Part shown: positions 1 to 12,259 of the stretch, one piece after another
Numbering within the stretch: the first letter of the stretch is position 1
How the letters are laid out: every line of letters starts with the position of its first letter
Source of the DNA: Scleromitrula shiraiana
Taxonomy: Eukaryota > Ascomycota > Leotiomycetes > Helotiales > Sclerotiniaceae
Direction of reading: 5' to 3'
Assembly: GCA_028455995.1 (NCBI GenBank)
Contig: JABELC010000011.1
Location: 682,001 to 746,000 of the forward strand
Length of the DNA stretch: 64,000 bases
Translations under genes and position numbers: made by a program
The notes under the pieces: generated by a model
Databases searched by the model: none
The model's input: the letters and a program-made list of their open reading frames with translations, nothing else
Told to the model about the DNA's origin: nothing

Positions 1-1953
1 GCTTGCTTGGTTGCTTGCTTGCTTTGCTTGGTTGAATTGAATTGAATTGAAGGTTTGCGGTTTGAGGTTTGAGGTTTGAGGTTTGCTATGGATGGATAGT
101 TACATTGCATAATGCATGCGGCCCGGGCGGCGGTATTTTTCTTCGTCGTTTATTTGCCGATGATGGTGTGGATTTTGATTGGGTTGGTTTGATTTGATTT
201 GGTTGGTTGGTTGGTTTGGGGAAAGGTGTGGATGGGATCTCGGACTATTTGTATGCACATAATCTGCAGAATCGAAAGTATACTTATTACTTTCCGTATA
301 TATCGGGTAATTTTGAGGGTTTCGAGTCTTGTGCTTCGTGCTTTGTGCTTTAAGCTCCTTACTAGCTTTCATCTCTCCGCAATCTGAATGAATGAATGAA
401 TGAATGAATGAATGAATGAATGAATGAATGAATGAATGAATGGGCTTTTTTAACTTAACTTTATTATTTGACACACGCCGCACGGTAGACTATGAATGAA
501 TGGGCTGGATTCATGCGTAATGCGTGTTGTGTAGTGTAGTATATAGATAGATAGTGTGTAGTGTATAGTGCGGTAATTAAGGTAAGCTTATCCCTATTAT
601 CTATTATCTATTATCTAAAGGAAGGGAAGGGAAGGGAAGGGAAGGGAAGTGAAGCTCTAGAGATGAGATGGGAGGGGAAGGGGAAATGCCTAGGTAATCT
701 CGAGGTACTAATACTACTTATTACTATATACGATTAATTATGAAACTTTACATGTTCGGATTAAAATAAAAAAAAGAAAGCTAAATTATGCAAGCTTTGA
801 AGTTTAAGCTTACTAATAATAAATATAAATTCTAATTTGGTTCAGGAGGATTTTTGTAACTAAAATAGTTCATTTAATCGGTGAGTTTCAGATAATTCAA
901 AGAGGAGGAGGAGGAGGAACATCATTTATTACTGGAAGGATTGATGGACATGATGGATTGATGGACATGATGGATTGATGGACATGATGGATTGATAGAT
1001 AGAGTTTGATCATTTTGATAATGATGACGGATTAACAGGAACAATTGCTATATACAGTATAGGAAGAGACACAGTTGTATGAGGAAAAGGAAGAGGAAAA
1101 GGAAAAGAAAGATGTAAATCACTGAATCAAGATGAGGACTACGTATATTTGCACAAATATACAAGGGAAAGCCTGAGGGGAGAAAAAAAAAGGAATCGGC
1201 CCCACATTCATCCTGAAAAAATACTTTGAAACAGATTAACGACAATAATGAATAGCATTTCTTATGATTATCTTAATTATCATCTGATATTCTGGTCATA
1301 TGTTTTGGAACTTTGTTATTTCTTCTCTTTTTTCCCAATTATCATTCAAATCTTGCATGTAGATCGTGTTATTTATCAAACTTATTAATTAAGACTATGT
1401 TGACTCAAATACCATCCAAAAAGATATAATCTTACAAAAGACGTCATAACAACAACATCTCTCCTCCCCCCTTCTTCTCCATTTTCCTCTACTCTTCGCT
1501 TTCCTCCTATAAAACTGTTCAAATACGCCATTTTATTCTATTCTATTCTCGGTATTCCACTTCTTTAACCGCTTCTATCAAAAACTCCACCCTTCTGATC
1601 GCCAAGAAACCTACTGCTTACGATTCCGAACCGCTGTCTTACGGATATTCCCTCAGATAAATTAAAAAGATTCCACTTCGGGATCCCAACTTTCCCGTTT
1701 GGGTATATATCCCGTTGAACTACTTTCCTTTAAAGATCTTTTGATCTTTTTCTCGTTCACCCTGATTACGACTTTTGGTTACTTTCATGAGATCCTGGTG
1801 AATTCCTTGATGTCACCAATTCTATCTTCACTTTTTCAGTGCAGGCACAATTGAGAATCCACATCTCATTGCACTATTACACTCCTTTAACATAACTCAC
1901 TACATCAATATCATTCATTTCTTTGCTGGCTGTGCCAGTCGTTTCTGATAGAA
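1..1953. other. intergenic, microsatellite-rich 5' flank
   Basis: I see no supportable gene. The stretch holds GAATT and TTTGAGG short arrays (about 30-90), a TGAA array (385-442), a GGAAG array (about 619-650), a GAG run (901-918) and three copies of a 17-bp unit (about 938-1000). Open frames here are created by the repeats. The last 450 bases are pyrimidine-rich, with a TATAAAA-like site near 1508 and a TATATAT site near 1703, and are the likely promoter and leader of the gene starting at 1954. Confidence 0.6.
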
Positions 1954-3858
1954 ATGCCCCCTCCTCATCTTGATCTTACAAACACTTTTAAACACGGAGA
2001 TATGCTTCTCTCATCAAGAACTTCCCCTCGTCTCAGTTTGCGTCGAGCGGGATATGATCCAAAGGACCGTGGTCCGTTGTCATCTACCTCATCCCGATTT
2101 AGCTTTAATCACCTCATGTCCTCACCACCTCCTTCACCGGGCCTTCCAACCTTGATACCGAAACATGGTAAACCTACACCATCTCGAACTTCCCGAAAAT
2201 GGGCTAGAGCGTTGATGTGGCTGTCCGGAGTATTAGTGATATTATATTTTGTATTCACAGCAACGAGTATGCAAGGACATATCAAGGCAGTAGGATGGGT
2301 AACGGATGCTGGAAATCAGTATGAGATGGCGGGAGAATCAGAATTACCAGACTTCCCAACACCGGTCATTGTAACGGATAAACGGGGACGATCGAAGTGG
2401 ACAATTTCCATACCTCCAAATCATGAGTTCCCTCTTACCCCTGTTCAGTATTCAGATATATGTTTGCAGAGTGATCAGATTTCGTCTACTGTTGCAGACT
2501 TCCACAGTCATATACATCGAGAGCATCTCGCACATTATCATTACTATCATGTGGATCCACACTTCATGGATGTAGCCGAGGCTGAGGAGCATGGACTTTT
2601 ACCTGGGGTTAAAGTGAAGAATAGTATATTGCAGGAAAAGGACGGCTCAGTGGTAGGAGAGAATAAAAATGGTCTGATTGAATCAGATGTTTGTGATACA
2701 ACATTAACATTCGTCCTGGAATCGACGGATGCTGGTCTTGGAAAGACTTTGATGATGCTGTGGACAGCATATGGTTTGGCTCACAAGGAAGGAAGGCATT
2801 TCTTTGTCGATGATTCAAGATGGTAAAGGTTCCGATATTTGTTAAATTGATCTATACTGATAAATTGTAGGGCATACGGCAAATATACCACATTTTTCAA
2901 ACCACCACCGGAACCAAAGTGTAGACCTCCACCTCGACACGAAATGCTTCCATGTCCTCATCATGCCCGCCATCTAGTGGTTTCGGCATCTACAGCTACT
3001 CATACTTTTGGAGGAGCTTTCAACGAACATTTCGAGGATGCGAGAAAGATGGAAGTTTATCGGCAAAAGCCAATGTTTGAAATGGCTCGACTTGGATACC
3101 GAGCTCTTTTCCACCTCAAAGATGAGGATGCCGGATATGTCGATCAAAGAGTAGCAGAATTCAAAGTCAAGACTACACTAGACCCAGTCGATCAAGACAG
3201 CGGCATCGTAATCGGAATCCACGTTCGCCACGGCGACAGAAGACCCTACGAATTCCAATACAGAGATAGCTATATCCCCCTCCCCGTGTACAGCGACACA
3301 GCCCACACGCTCCTGGAAGAAAAATACAACGCCTCCCTCTCCAACGGCAAAGAAGACGTAATGGCCAAAATGGCCAGCGCGCTCGTCATCGCCTCCGACG
3401 ACCCAGACGTCTACGACTCGGAGGAATTCAAAGACATTCCCCGCGCCCAAGAGCAAATTCGTCTCGCGTCCAAAACCGCCCTCGATGCCGCCTCCCCCAA
3501 GGCGTCGAATCCGGGTCCCAGAAAATTCATAGATGATACTGTAGGCTGGGAGGGCGGATTCTTCGCAGGCATGTTTTGGAGCTTGGGGAGACCGAGCGGG
3601 AGTCCGGGGACCGCGAAGGAAAAATTGGATACCACGTTGCCGCCTACGATGGAGGCGCTCAGGTTGAGGGAGTTGGTGGGGAGGGCGTATTTGATGGATT
3701 TGGCGGTGCTTGGGAGGGCGAGCGATGTGCTGGTTTGTACGGTTAGTGCGACGGGGTGTAGGCTGTTGGCTGTTATGATGGGGTGGGAGAGGGCGATTGA
3801 GAGGAAGGGGTTTGTTAATGTGGATGGGGATTTTGATTGGAGGGGGGTTGCTTGGTAG
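1954..3858 (+). CDS. type II membrane GT23-like glycosyltransferase
   Basis: Two exons, 1954-2822 and 2871-3858, flank a 48-nt GT-AG intron and encode 618 residues. A basic, Ser/Pro-rich cytosolic tail precedes one membrane segment at residues 84-104, the layout of a Golgi type II enzyme. The lumenal domain has HVRHGDRR near residues 403-410 and IASDDP near 463-468, resembling the donor-binding motifs of the Fut8/GT23 alpha-1,6-fucosyltransferase fold. The family is assigned from these motifs; donor and acceptor sugars are unknown. The intron lies inside the conserved FVDDSRWAYG motif and restores its frame, which supports the junction. The 3' exon shifts from C-rich to G-rich codons. It could belong to another fucosyltransferase-like family. 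Confidence 0.8.
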
Positions 3859-6026
3859 TTGGATTGGTTGATGGGATGAATCGTCAGACGGGGGGGGAGA
3901 ATCTGTTTACTTGGAATGCGTGCATTCAGGTTCCTTCATTCACTCGTTAATATTTCTTTCTTGCTTGCTTACTTGCTTGCTTTTTCTCGAGCGGTCTGGC
4001 GTTGCGTTTGGTTTACATCACATGCATACATACATGCATGGTTTAGCATGGTCAGGGTGATATGGTATGGTATGGTAGCATGGTATTGGAGTTTTGGATT
4101 GGGATTGAGATTGGGACTGGGACTGGGATTGGGACTGGGATTTTGTAATATGATTGCGCATGATACCAGAATTTGTTGCGTTGATTGAGAGGGGAGCGTA
4201 GAAGGGAGAATGGTGGTGGAGTGGGTAGTTAGTTTAAAGATATATAGCCTAGTCGTTAGCTTTATTGTCTATCTAACTTTATTCGCTCAAATAAAAGGGG
4301 TCGTTTGGTTTTATTAGCGTGGTGCTAGTTTTAGTTTTAGTGTTGGTGTTGGTGTTGGTGTTGGTGTTAGTTGGTTGGTTGGTTGGTTGGTTGGTTGGTG
4401 TTGGATATCAACTTAAATCTAGTTATGAAAATGGATATGGATATGGAAATGAAAATTGAAAATGAAAACGGAAATTGAAATACAGTATTAATATCACATT
4501 TGAGCTTTATTTAGTGATAATTCATTCCTTTATCCATCCATTAAATACATCATCATCATCAGCGTCAGCGTCTCATTAAACACCCCAAAAATATCGGGGA
4601 GCATTGCATCGCATTGCATTTCCTTAGATTAAATTACAAAATTATCAAACACAATACTACTTGCTATATAAATATCGTATGCCGTATGCGCTACTTCTCT
4701 CTTTACTTTTTTCGGGGCTTGTGTCTTTTTTTCTTCTTCTTTTCTGCGGTCTTATGGTTATGGTTATGGTTATGGTTATGGTTATGATTACATATTGCCT
4801 GGATCGTTTTTCGCGGGTTTGATGTATATAGTATGTGGTATGTGATGTTATATGTGATGTTATATTATATCTATTGGACGGAGAGGATTTGAGTTATTGG
4901 GTTATGAGAGGGGAGAGGAGGGGAGGGGAGGAGAGGAGGGGAGGGGAGGAGAGGAGGGGAGGGGAGATCTTAGATTGGTATATGGAGATAGCGATGATGA
5001 CGATGATGATGATTGGGATTGAGATTGCGTATTACGGTCTAGATAAAAGAGAAGGATTAAAGGGGTTATTGAGGTTATTGAGGGGAGGAAAGGGGGGAGG
5101 GTAGTTTAGAGGAAGAGAATGAATATGTTAGAAGGGAAGAAAGTGGAATGAATTGAAGGATATTCGTGATGAGAAGATCAGAGAGATGCGATGAGATGAG
5201 ATGAGATGCGATGTGTTTTGTCTTGTTTCAAAAGCTAGGAGGGAATGGGAAGTTGGGGGTCAAAATGTATGTATATATATATGTGTGTGTGTATGCGTGT
5301 GTAATAGCTAATCGGAGGATGGGTATTGTTTGTATGTGATTGAGATGTCAAGTCATTTGTCATTGGTATTAGTGTTGTCTACGGTAAAAAAAATATGTCT
5401 TTTGGCCGTTTTGATATGTTATGTCTTTATTGGTTCTGGTTCGGTTGGGTATGAGGGTGGAGAGAAGTGGAGGATGGATGGATGGATGGAGGAGGGTGAA
5501 GTGTGGTGCACGAATGAAAGGGGAAAAAGAAATTGAAATTTGGATTGTATGTTGGGAGTTTTGGGGCATGATGAATGGAGTGGGATGGGAGATTTTACTT
5601 GGACCATTGTGAGAAGGGCTTAAAGTTGGGTTTGAGGATTGTCAATGGGAGTCGGTAATAGGTGGGTTTTGGAAGATGGAAATGTAAGTGGGAGTCATGG
5701 ATGAAATATGGTGGGATAAATTTGTAGTTGGGTGGAAGATATCATCATCAGAATGAGCTCACAAGTGGAGTTTCTAGTTTTGATGGCCCTGATGGGGTGA
5801 GTTGGTTATTTACCATTTGCATTTGCTCTTGAGATGAATGAGAAAGCTCGTGTTTGCTGCGACTATCCGAGATACTATGATCCATCATCTGCATTTGTTT
5901 GAACTCTTGCGCCCCAGTAGCCATGGATAGTAACACTTCGTTCGTGTGCATGAACTTTGCATGTTATGTTTCCTTCACTCCCTAGATTTGCCCTTTGCAC
6001 TATAGAGTCCCCGGCGCTTTACCGTA
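3859..6026. other. intergenic, simple-repeat rich
   Basis: No supportable gene. Contents include GGGACT-type repeats (about 4110-4140), GGTGTT then GGTT arrays (about 4335-4397), a TATGGT hexamer array (about 4753-4787), G-rich GAGGGGAGGG repeats (about 4908-4967), a GATGA array near 5190 and a TA/TG run near 5273-5292. The stretch from 3860 to 5100 is strongly G-rich on the plus strand. Open frames of 60-90 codons here are low-complexity. Confidence 0.55.
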
Positions 6027-6939
6027 CTATCCCACGAAGTTACACTTATTAGACAGCATCTCAAACAATTCGTTTCGCAGAGGATCGTATGCCTGGGAAG
6101 AACCGGGGTACTTTCGACTTGATTCGGGAGCGAAGAGACCTGCCTTTAATTGTCGACTTTGGGCTGCCGTAATATAGGTCCGAAGCAGGGACGTTGCGAA
6201 ATCTTGAGATTCGAAGATGATGTCCGTAAAACAAGCTTTGGACTGAAGGCAAGTACCTAAAACTGAATCACGGCCTACACCCTTGCTCTCTTTAAACCCT
6301 GATGCAGGCTTGCATCCGTGCATCAGCCATTCCGTGAATGGCTTCACACATGCAGTAACAATAAGCTCACGAGCTGCGTTCCCATCCGGCAATTCCATTG
6401 CTTGTTTGATGTGAGATTCGGTAACATGTTCATGGCGAGGTATGCCTATCAACAACTGGCGAAGTTGACTGATGACTGAATCCAAACAATCTATACCAAA
6501 TTCATCACAAGACTTGAAAAAATGGAGCAAGTGTTCGAGTTTACACTGCCATGTTGAAAGTAAAGGAGAGAGAACGACATTTCCCGTGTAAAGAAGCTGT
6601 GCAATCATTTCGAATGTTGGAACCAAAGTCTCTGGAAGGTGAATCTCTTGTTGCGTGGCTTCTTGGAATTTTCCGTTGAATGCACGGTCAAAGAACTTCG
6701 AGTTGTAGCAAAGAAGGGCCTTTGGCAAATGGAATTCGTCTTTGTCGAGACCAACAAAAATTTTGACTTCGGCACCAAGGAATGTATTCAGTTTGCTGTA
6801 TATTGCGCTGATTAGCTTGCAAGCATCAAACTGCAATGGGGCGTTGAAGTGGTTCTCACCTGGAAAACTCGTCTGCTGGCAGATTTGAAAGTGCAGTGGT
6901 TCTGCAGTGCTTTGCAGCAGACTCTGAGGAGGAAGCCAT
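6027..6939 (-). CDS. BTB/POZ domain protein (paralog 1, intact)
   Basis: Two exons read on the minus strand, 6939-6860 and 6795-6027, with a 64-nt intron (GTGAGA donor, TACAG acceptor), give 282 residues. The first exon encodes a short leader ending LPADEF; the second begins KLNTF and enters a BTB fold: VKIFVG, then LPKALLCYNSKFF, RAFNGKFQEA, and LLYTG. The conserved LPKxLLxxxSxxFxxAFNGxF pattern is diagnostic of the large fungal BTB family. I chose the 6939 ATG because the same exon-1 and phase-2 intron pattern recurs in the neighbours at 7350 and 14251. Fungal BTB-only proteins are mostly uncharacterised; dimerisation or Cullin-3 adaptor roles are known for the fold, and no further function is visible. 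Confidence 0.82.
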
Positions 6940-7349
6940 TACTATCTCAGGCTGGCGCTATTGATTCGTAAGTTGTTGTTGCGTTGATAGATCTTGATCG
7001 GCGGACTTGACGCCTCTCGAGTTGAAATTATTTGAGTGTTGTGGGGTTGAAAGTTGAGAAGATATCGAAATTACCTGGAAATTGCGCCAGAGTAGACCGG
7101 TATAAAGTGAATTAATAAAGGCATATAAAAGTGTGGAAACTATATAGGCGAAGTCTTTTCACTTTCAAATTTCGAAAGTGAACAATACGAGCAATAGATT
7201 CCATACTACATTGATGACCTCTGGATATTTGATTCAAGATTTCTATCAAGGCAAGTTTGATACCAAAAAAACATAAATATGGTGCGTTTGCTTTCACCCA
7301 GTTCCACACAATTTCGTCCTTCCTTTATAGGACACCTTGAAGAATATTC
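6940..7349. other. intergenic between two BTB paralogs
   Basis: This 410-bp gap separates the start of one BTB gene from the stop of the next. It should hold the promoter of the gene at 6027-6939, which faces left. I see no other gene. Confidence 0.5.
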
Positions 7350-8076
7350 TCACTTCCGGCAAATCTCACGATAAGCTTTCAAAATATCAGAGGCAAATCC
7401 TTCCAACTCATTGATTTCCTTGTCAAATTTAAACGAAGTATGATTCTCACAACTTGTAATATAACAACGAACACAAGTTTGAGCAAACATCCGACGCAAA
7501 ACATGACCCGAAGGCAGATATTCAACAGCAGTCCGAATATATCTAGACTCAAGATTATGGCTATCTTGTGTCAAGATATGCTCAATTAAAACCAGTGGTA
7601 AATTGTAAAATCCAAGTAGCAGCATTTCAGTGAGGACAGCAAATTCTAGGTAAAGACCGATCTGTTCCGCACCCGATTGACTGTAGCCTTTTAGAAGCAC
7701 AAATGCGCCGGTGTAGATGTATTGAACTATCATATCAAACGCTGCAACGGAGCAGCTGAGATCTAACTTCTGCTCAACGCCTTCTTTGAAACTGCCGTTG
7801 AAAGCAGCCTCAAAGTATGGTGAGCGATACGTGAGAAGTTGTTTGGGAAGGGTGTATATTTTGATATCTGCATCAATAGCATCTTCGATCGAGATCAACA
7901 TGAATTTCCACGTTTGGTCCTTGAAATAAGCGTGTGTTCCTAGCAGAAAGATGTTAGTGAAATATTGTGCCAAAAGATACGAAACAGTACTTTGTGAATT
8001 CGTCATCAGGTAGTTGAGCCAATGGAGTTCCAGATATCTTTGTAGCTTTCTTGAGGTTTGCTTCTTCGGCCATCAT
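7350..8076 (-). CDS. BTB/POZ domain protein (paralog 2, 5' frame conflict)
   Basis: An open frame from 8006 to 7350 gives 218 residues with BTB motifs IYTLPKQLLTYRSPYF, AAFNGSFKEG and YIYTGAF. Just upstream, in another frame, lies an exon like that of paralog 1: it starts at 8076 or 8073, ends DDEF, and has a GTACTG donor at 7990 and a TAG acceptor at 7940 (51 nt). Splicing there yields LFQGPNVEIHVDLD, the expected first BTB strand, but meets a TGA about 20 codons on. The remaining BTB motifs are in the 8006 frame. Relative to paralog 1 this region carries about 22 extra bases. Either the gene is a recent pseudogene or a shorter protein starts at 8006 without the first strand. Confidence 0.6.
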
Positions 8077-8514
8077 TGCAAGTTGAAATAGCAAAGAAAC
8101 TACTCAAAGAACAATCATATGATGTTCAAGTACATATATAGGGTAGTCGGTGTCTTTAATGAAACGATTTCTCTACCATATTTTACGGAGTTCCTTGATT
8201 TTGAGGCATGGAGGGGGTTAAAATCACCTATATCAATATCTCTCATACATTTTTGTATTCAAGCCATGTTTATTTAATTAAAAAACCCTGACTACCAGAG
8301 GGAAGAACGAGAGAAGGTAGAGAACAGTTGCCGACGATTATATTCTATAGACATAATAAGCTAGGAATCTATTTTGATAAATATTATATCTTGACATTCC
8401 GGATTGAAATTAATGTAATACTGCCTAATTTGATTAGATTGTTCTTATTTATTTGTAAATATTCTCTATGTAGAATAATGTCATGCCTCTCACCTAGTGG
8501 AATACCATTGCGAC
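8077..8514. other. intergenic, AT-rich
   Basis: No gene seen. The segment lies upstream of the BTB gene at 7350-8076 and downstream of the HET gene stop at 8515, so it serves as promoter for the first and terminator region for the second. The stretch 8330-8460 is notably AT-rich. Confidence 0.5.
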
Positions 8515-11050
8515 TTATACAATACTGATAGTTCGCTCTCTACATTTCCATTCTCTATTCCACTCATCCAATGGAAGAAAGTTGGAAATATCGTCAAGGT
8601 AGTGCCCAAATCCTATACGTCGAAACCTCGTAGCTACGGTGCTCTCGCCTTCCAACGGCTCTAAGAGAATAAAACACGATTCAGTCACAATATCGTCTCT
8701 GCAATCGCCTATCCCAATATGATCCATGATCCGCATACAATAAGGTACCCTACGGAGAGCGTCGAAGTTCTCTTTATCGATACGGATTGGTGAAAGAGCC
8801 TGATTGTGACTTCCTCTCGAATCTGATAGTGCAGCTGAAGCTAGATACTCCACACCATGTCTTTCCTTAACAGTAGTATCTAGAGACAAAGTGACAATTG
8901 GTCCACTCGAAGGACTCCAAGTGGATCGACTTTCACGGGCCATTATGCGAGGAAGATAACCACACTCTCCTCGCAACACGAGCACACCCTCGGAGACGTT
9001 ACCAAACGGGATATTCTCATTCAACGGTTTAACATGCAGATGTTCAACTATAGCTTTGTAGATCACTCGATCTTCACACCCTAGTTTTCTTTGCCAGGTA
9101 TTATCATCCCTAAACGCTATTTTCCCTCCCACGCTTGTCCAACTCCAAGAAGGGTAGTAAATAGACTCCTTTATTTGGCCAGTTTGCCAATCTCGAGCTG
9201 CAGGAGCGACAATCTTTTGCTCCCAACAAAGCCCTAGAAGCTCGAATATATCTCGTTCCCAAGTGGCAGCTGCATAACGGCCCAGACTCCTCTCTGATTC
9301 GGCAAATTGCTGTGCGATGCCAGATAGGGCATTTAACCGGTCATTTGGTTCAGTCAAATCTCGAGCCGAATATTCGTTCACGATAGCCCTCCATTTCATA
9401 TAGGGTGATACCGCGACTTTGGAGACGGGTCTAAGAGTGGCATAGTCTTTTTGTATACGGCCATACATGTTATGGATCTTCTCCAAACTTCCGCTTTTGG
9501 GAGAGGTTACATCTCTATGGAAGATACTCGTTGAAGTAAGAGAAAGTTTCGCTACATGGTAGATATATCCTTTGAAGTCTTGCTCGCTGTGCCTTCCAGA
9601 ATGTTCATATGGCAATGTCATGTTATCTAGAAATCCCATATTCGGGGGCCGTCTTTCACCATTATAATCACCTACGGCCAGGATTGTATTCTCGGAAAAA
9701 ATGCAAGTTTCACATTCCCAGTGCGTTTGATCTTTGCCAAAATACAGCGTTCGTGGTGCAAGTAGCCGCTCTTGAAGAGTCCAACCTCGCGTATGAAGGA
9801 CGCTGTTGCTCGCACAATCCTTCCATGTTTCAACAGTCGCACTACAGAAGACTCGAGGTTTCTTGGAAGAATTGCTCCAATAGAGTTCATAAGTAGAACG
9901 TTTTCTTGCCTGCAAGAACCCATCCTTGCTGCGTTCCGCGTTACCAGCTGCTATAGTTACAGAAGCGTTACAATAGACATTTTTCATATTTCCTAGCTCG
10001 TTATCTTTGTCGGCCGGGCTATCTTGTCCACGCATTTATAATTAGTAATAGTTGAATACGTTCTTTACCAACGAGAAACACTTACCTTGAATTATGCAAA
10101 GAGAATCGATCCACAGATAGCGAATGTCCATTTTTCTTGCTACTATTATTGCATCTTTCAAGGTTTGTGGTAAGTGAGCTACGTCAAGATACTCTCTTCG
10201 TTCATTTATATTCTGCATCGTTGTTTGGTGGTTATGTGGCCCTGGCCCCCAGCAATAACTAAGAGCTGCATAAAAGTCTGGCCTATGTTTGGTCTCTAGT
10301 ATATAAGCTTTCTGTGGTAATAATCGCTCACTGTCGTCAATATCAAAGCAGATAACTCTAGTTGGAAGCGGTTGCTTTTTACAGGTTGCTGCGCAGGCAG
10401 GATGCTCTTCATAGCAATCTTGAAGCCAATCAGTCATGAGCTCAACGCTCTTATCTGAGATTGGATTGGATTCTATATCCCTTCCCAAAATGAATGATCG
10501 ATCGATATATGGATCATCTGTGTAATGATAATAAGCCTATGTAATTTACTTGTTCAGATTCACGGTACTTTCCTTTTTCAATAAACAGGTCTACTCCCAC
10601 TTTGTATTTAGGTTTTAGATTAAGGCTCCCATACCCAAGAAGAATGCATAGTCTCTCACACCACTTTCCTAGATTGGCCCCGGACCCTATATTTGCCTCA
10701 GAAAAATCACGACGATTCTCAGAATGGTCGAGTCGTATAAATATACAACCAGCACCCTTGTCGAGCCTCGAATCACTGTCCGAACCAGTTTCCAAATCAG
10801 CATCTGAATCGTTTAGTCTCCTTTCGATGAATCTTTTTATTTTCTCAAGGAGACGAGGGTATCTCTTTAAGAGGCTCTTGTGGAACAGGCTGCAAAGCTC
10901 GCATCCACTGGCAGCAGAAGATTCAAGCGTCGTCCAGGATTCCTGATGTCTATAAGCATTTTCAATCTCATCACCGAGGGTAAGATTAGGGCGAGAATGC
11001 TTTTTTGATAGCTTGTCGATCAACATGCCTTGACAGGGCTTGCAACGCAT
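8515..11050 (-). CDS. HET-domain (heterokaryon incompatibility) protein
   Basis: Three exons on the minus strand, 11050-10564, 10517-10086 and 10022-8515, join in frame to give 808 residues. Intron 2 (63 nt, GTAAGT donor) is certain because it rejoins CIIQ to DS inside the HET signature. Intron 1 (46 nt, GTGAAT donor) is the only placement I found that keeps frame. The HET domain spans roughly residues 240-400: YAALSYCWG near 245-253, LPQTLKDAI, RYLWIDSLCIIQDS, MKNVYCNASVTIAA, and RGWTLQERLLAPR. HET domains trigger incompatibility cell death when non-self strains fuse; whether this copy does so is unknown. Exon 1 carries CELCSLFH, as often seen at HET N termini, and an Asp/Ser-rich patch. The long C-terminal region is not recognised. 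Confidence 0.9.
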
Positions 11051-12259
11051 CTCGTAAACTCAATTTGATCGAAATATGATGAAACAAAATCAACGTGGTA
11101 GAGAGTAGGTAACGAGCTACTTCCTCAAGTATTGTTGAGTTTCAGCAAATGAGGACAAGGTTATTTGACTCCAATTTACTATTTAGTTGGACTATACAGT
11201 CAAAATATCGTCGATACGTGCATGCTTGTGATCCACTGGATCATCACATTACATAGACTCTGCATCTTATAGGCTGTAACATACGACACTATCGATCAAA
11301 TACAAGGCCTTCAAATGTGATAATAGGAAACCTATCAATGCTGATAACCCACATGTAAATTGTACTTCTACCTACATAGCAGGTTTTCATATAATCATAG
11401 AAACAGTTGTTGAATAGTATTTGCATGTGACGAAGTTTAAACATTTTTGGGGGTTCTTATTAATGTTGGAAAATCCGCCCCGCCCACATTGAAAACCGGC
11501 CTCCTTATTATACACCTCAAATAAAAATTTATAATAAATCAATTTCTCAATATAATCATCTTAAAGATATCTGGAATATAATTTAAGATCTAAATTATAT
11601 ACGTATAATCAGTTGGCTAAATTGGAATATTTATTTAATTTTATACGATTTATTAAAAACTATACATTATGACGAATTTCAAATTTTTGGTGGTATGTGG
11701 CCGGTTTTCAATGTGGACCGCGGGGCACACTATTGTACCCCTCATAGTACCTCTGACTACAGCGTTCCTAACTTTACCACACTGTACAAACTATCCGCCC
11801 TTTTTTTGCTCATGTACAATGATTCTCCTCCTAAGAAACTCACTAATTCATTTCTCGCATTGCACTATGGAAAGAAAACTCATGATAAGTTTGGATGAGG
11901 AAAGGCTTATGGACAGGAAGGCATGTATGGCTTGTATGAGGCGCTCCTTCAACACGAGACATTAGGTGTGGCATTCTAGTCTCATTTTCCTCATCTTTCA
12001 TTTTACAGGTGTATCAACGTTTGAATGAGATACAAAAAGCTTGTTTGAGAAGTTCAGCTGCAACGAAGATTATGCTCATTATCGAACTTTCACTCAATGA
12101 TAATTCCGGATAAGTGTATCCACTTATTGATTATCCTAAGTGCAAACAAATATTCCTCAAGACTATTTAGTTTTCGAAAACAACTTGCAATGAATCAATT
12201 TTAGCATCTATAGATCAGAAATTATCACGACAAACGGGAACTAAGTCATCCGATCCCCA
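11051..12259. other. intergenic with MITE-like element
   Basis: No gene supported. The segment lies upstream of the HET gene and contains the inverted-repeat element at 11477-11726. The interior around 11520-11660 is very AT-rich. Open frames near 11669-11965 run across the element's right arm and have no recognisable content. Confidence 0.5.
11477..11726. mobile_element. MITE-like inverted-repeat element (about 250 bp)
   Basis: The left arm (11477-11501) and the reverse complement of the right arm (11699-11726) share CCACATTGAAAACCGGCC exactly, preceded by GCCCCGC in both; the right copy has three extra bases between the blocks. The interior is AT-rich and non-coding. Short GC-rich terminal inverted repeats around an AT-rich core fit a non-autonomous DNA transposon. 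I do not see a convincing target-site duplication, so the exact ends are uncertain. Confidence 0.6.

Noticed and set aside
100..483. 127-codon minus-strand frame
   Set aside because: Most of it is the TGAA array read as Ile-His-Ser-Phe repeats; not a gene.
4753..4787. Telomere-like GGTTAT repeats
   Set aside because: The unit is TATGGT, not TTAGGG, is short, and lies inside the sequence; an ordinary microsatellite.
11669..11965. 98-codon frame near the MITE-like element
   Set aside because: Starts inside the element and crosses its right arm; no homology visible.
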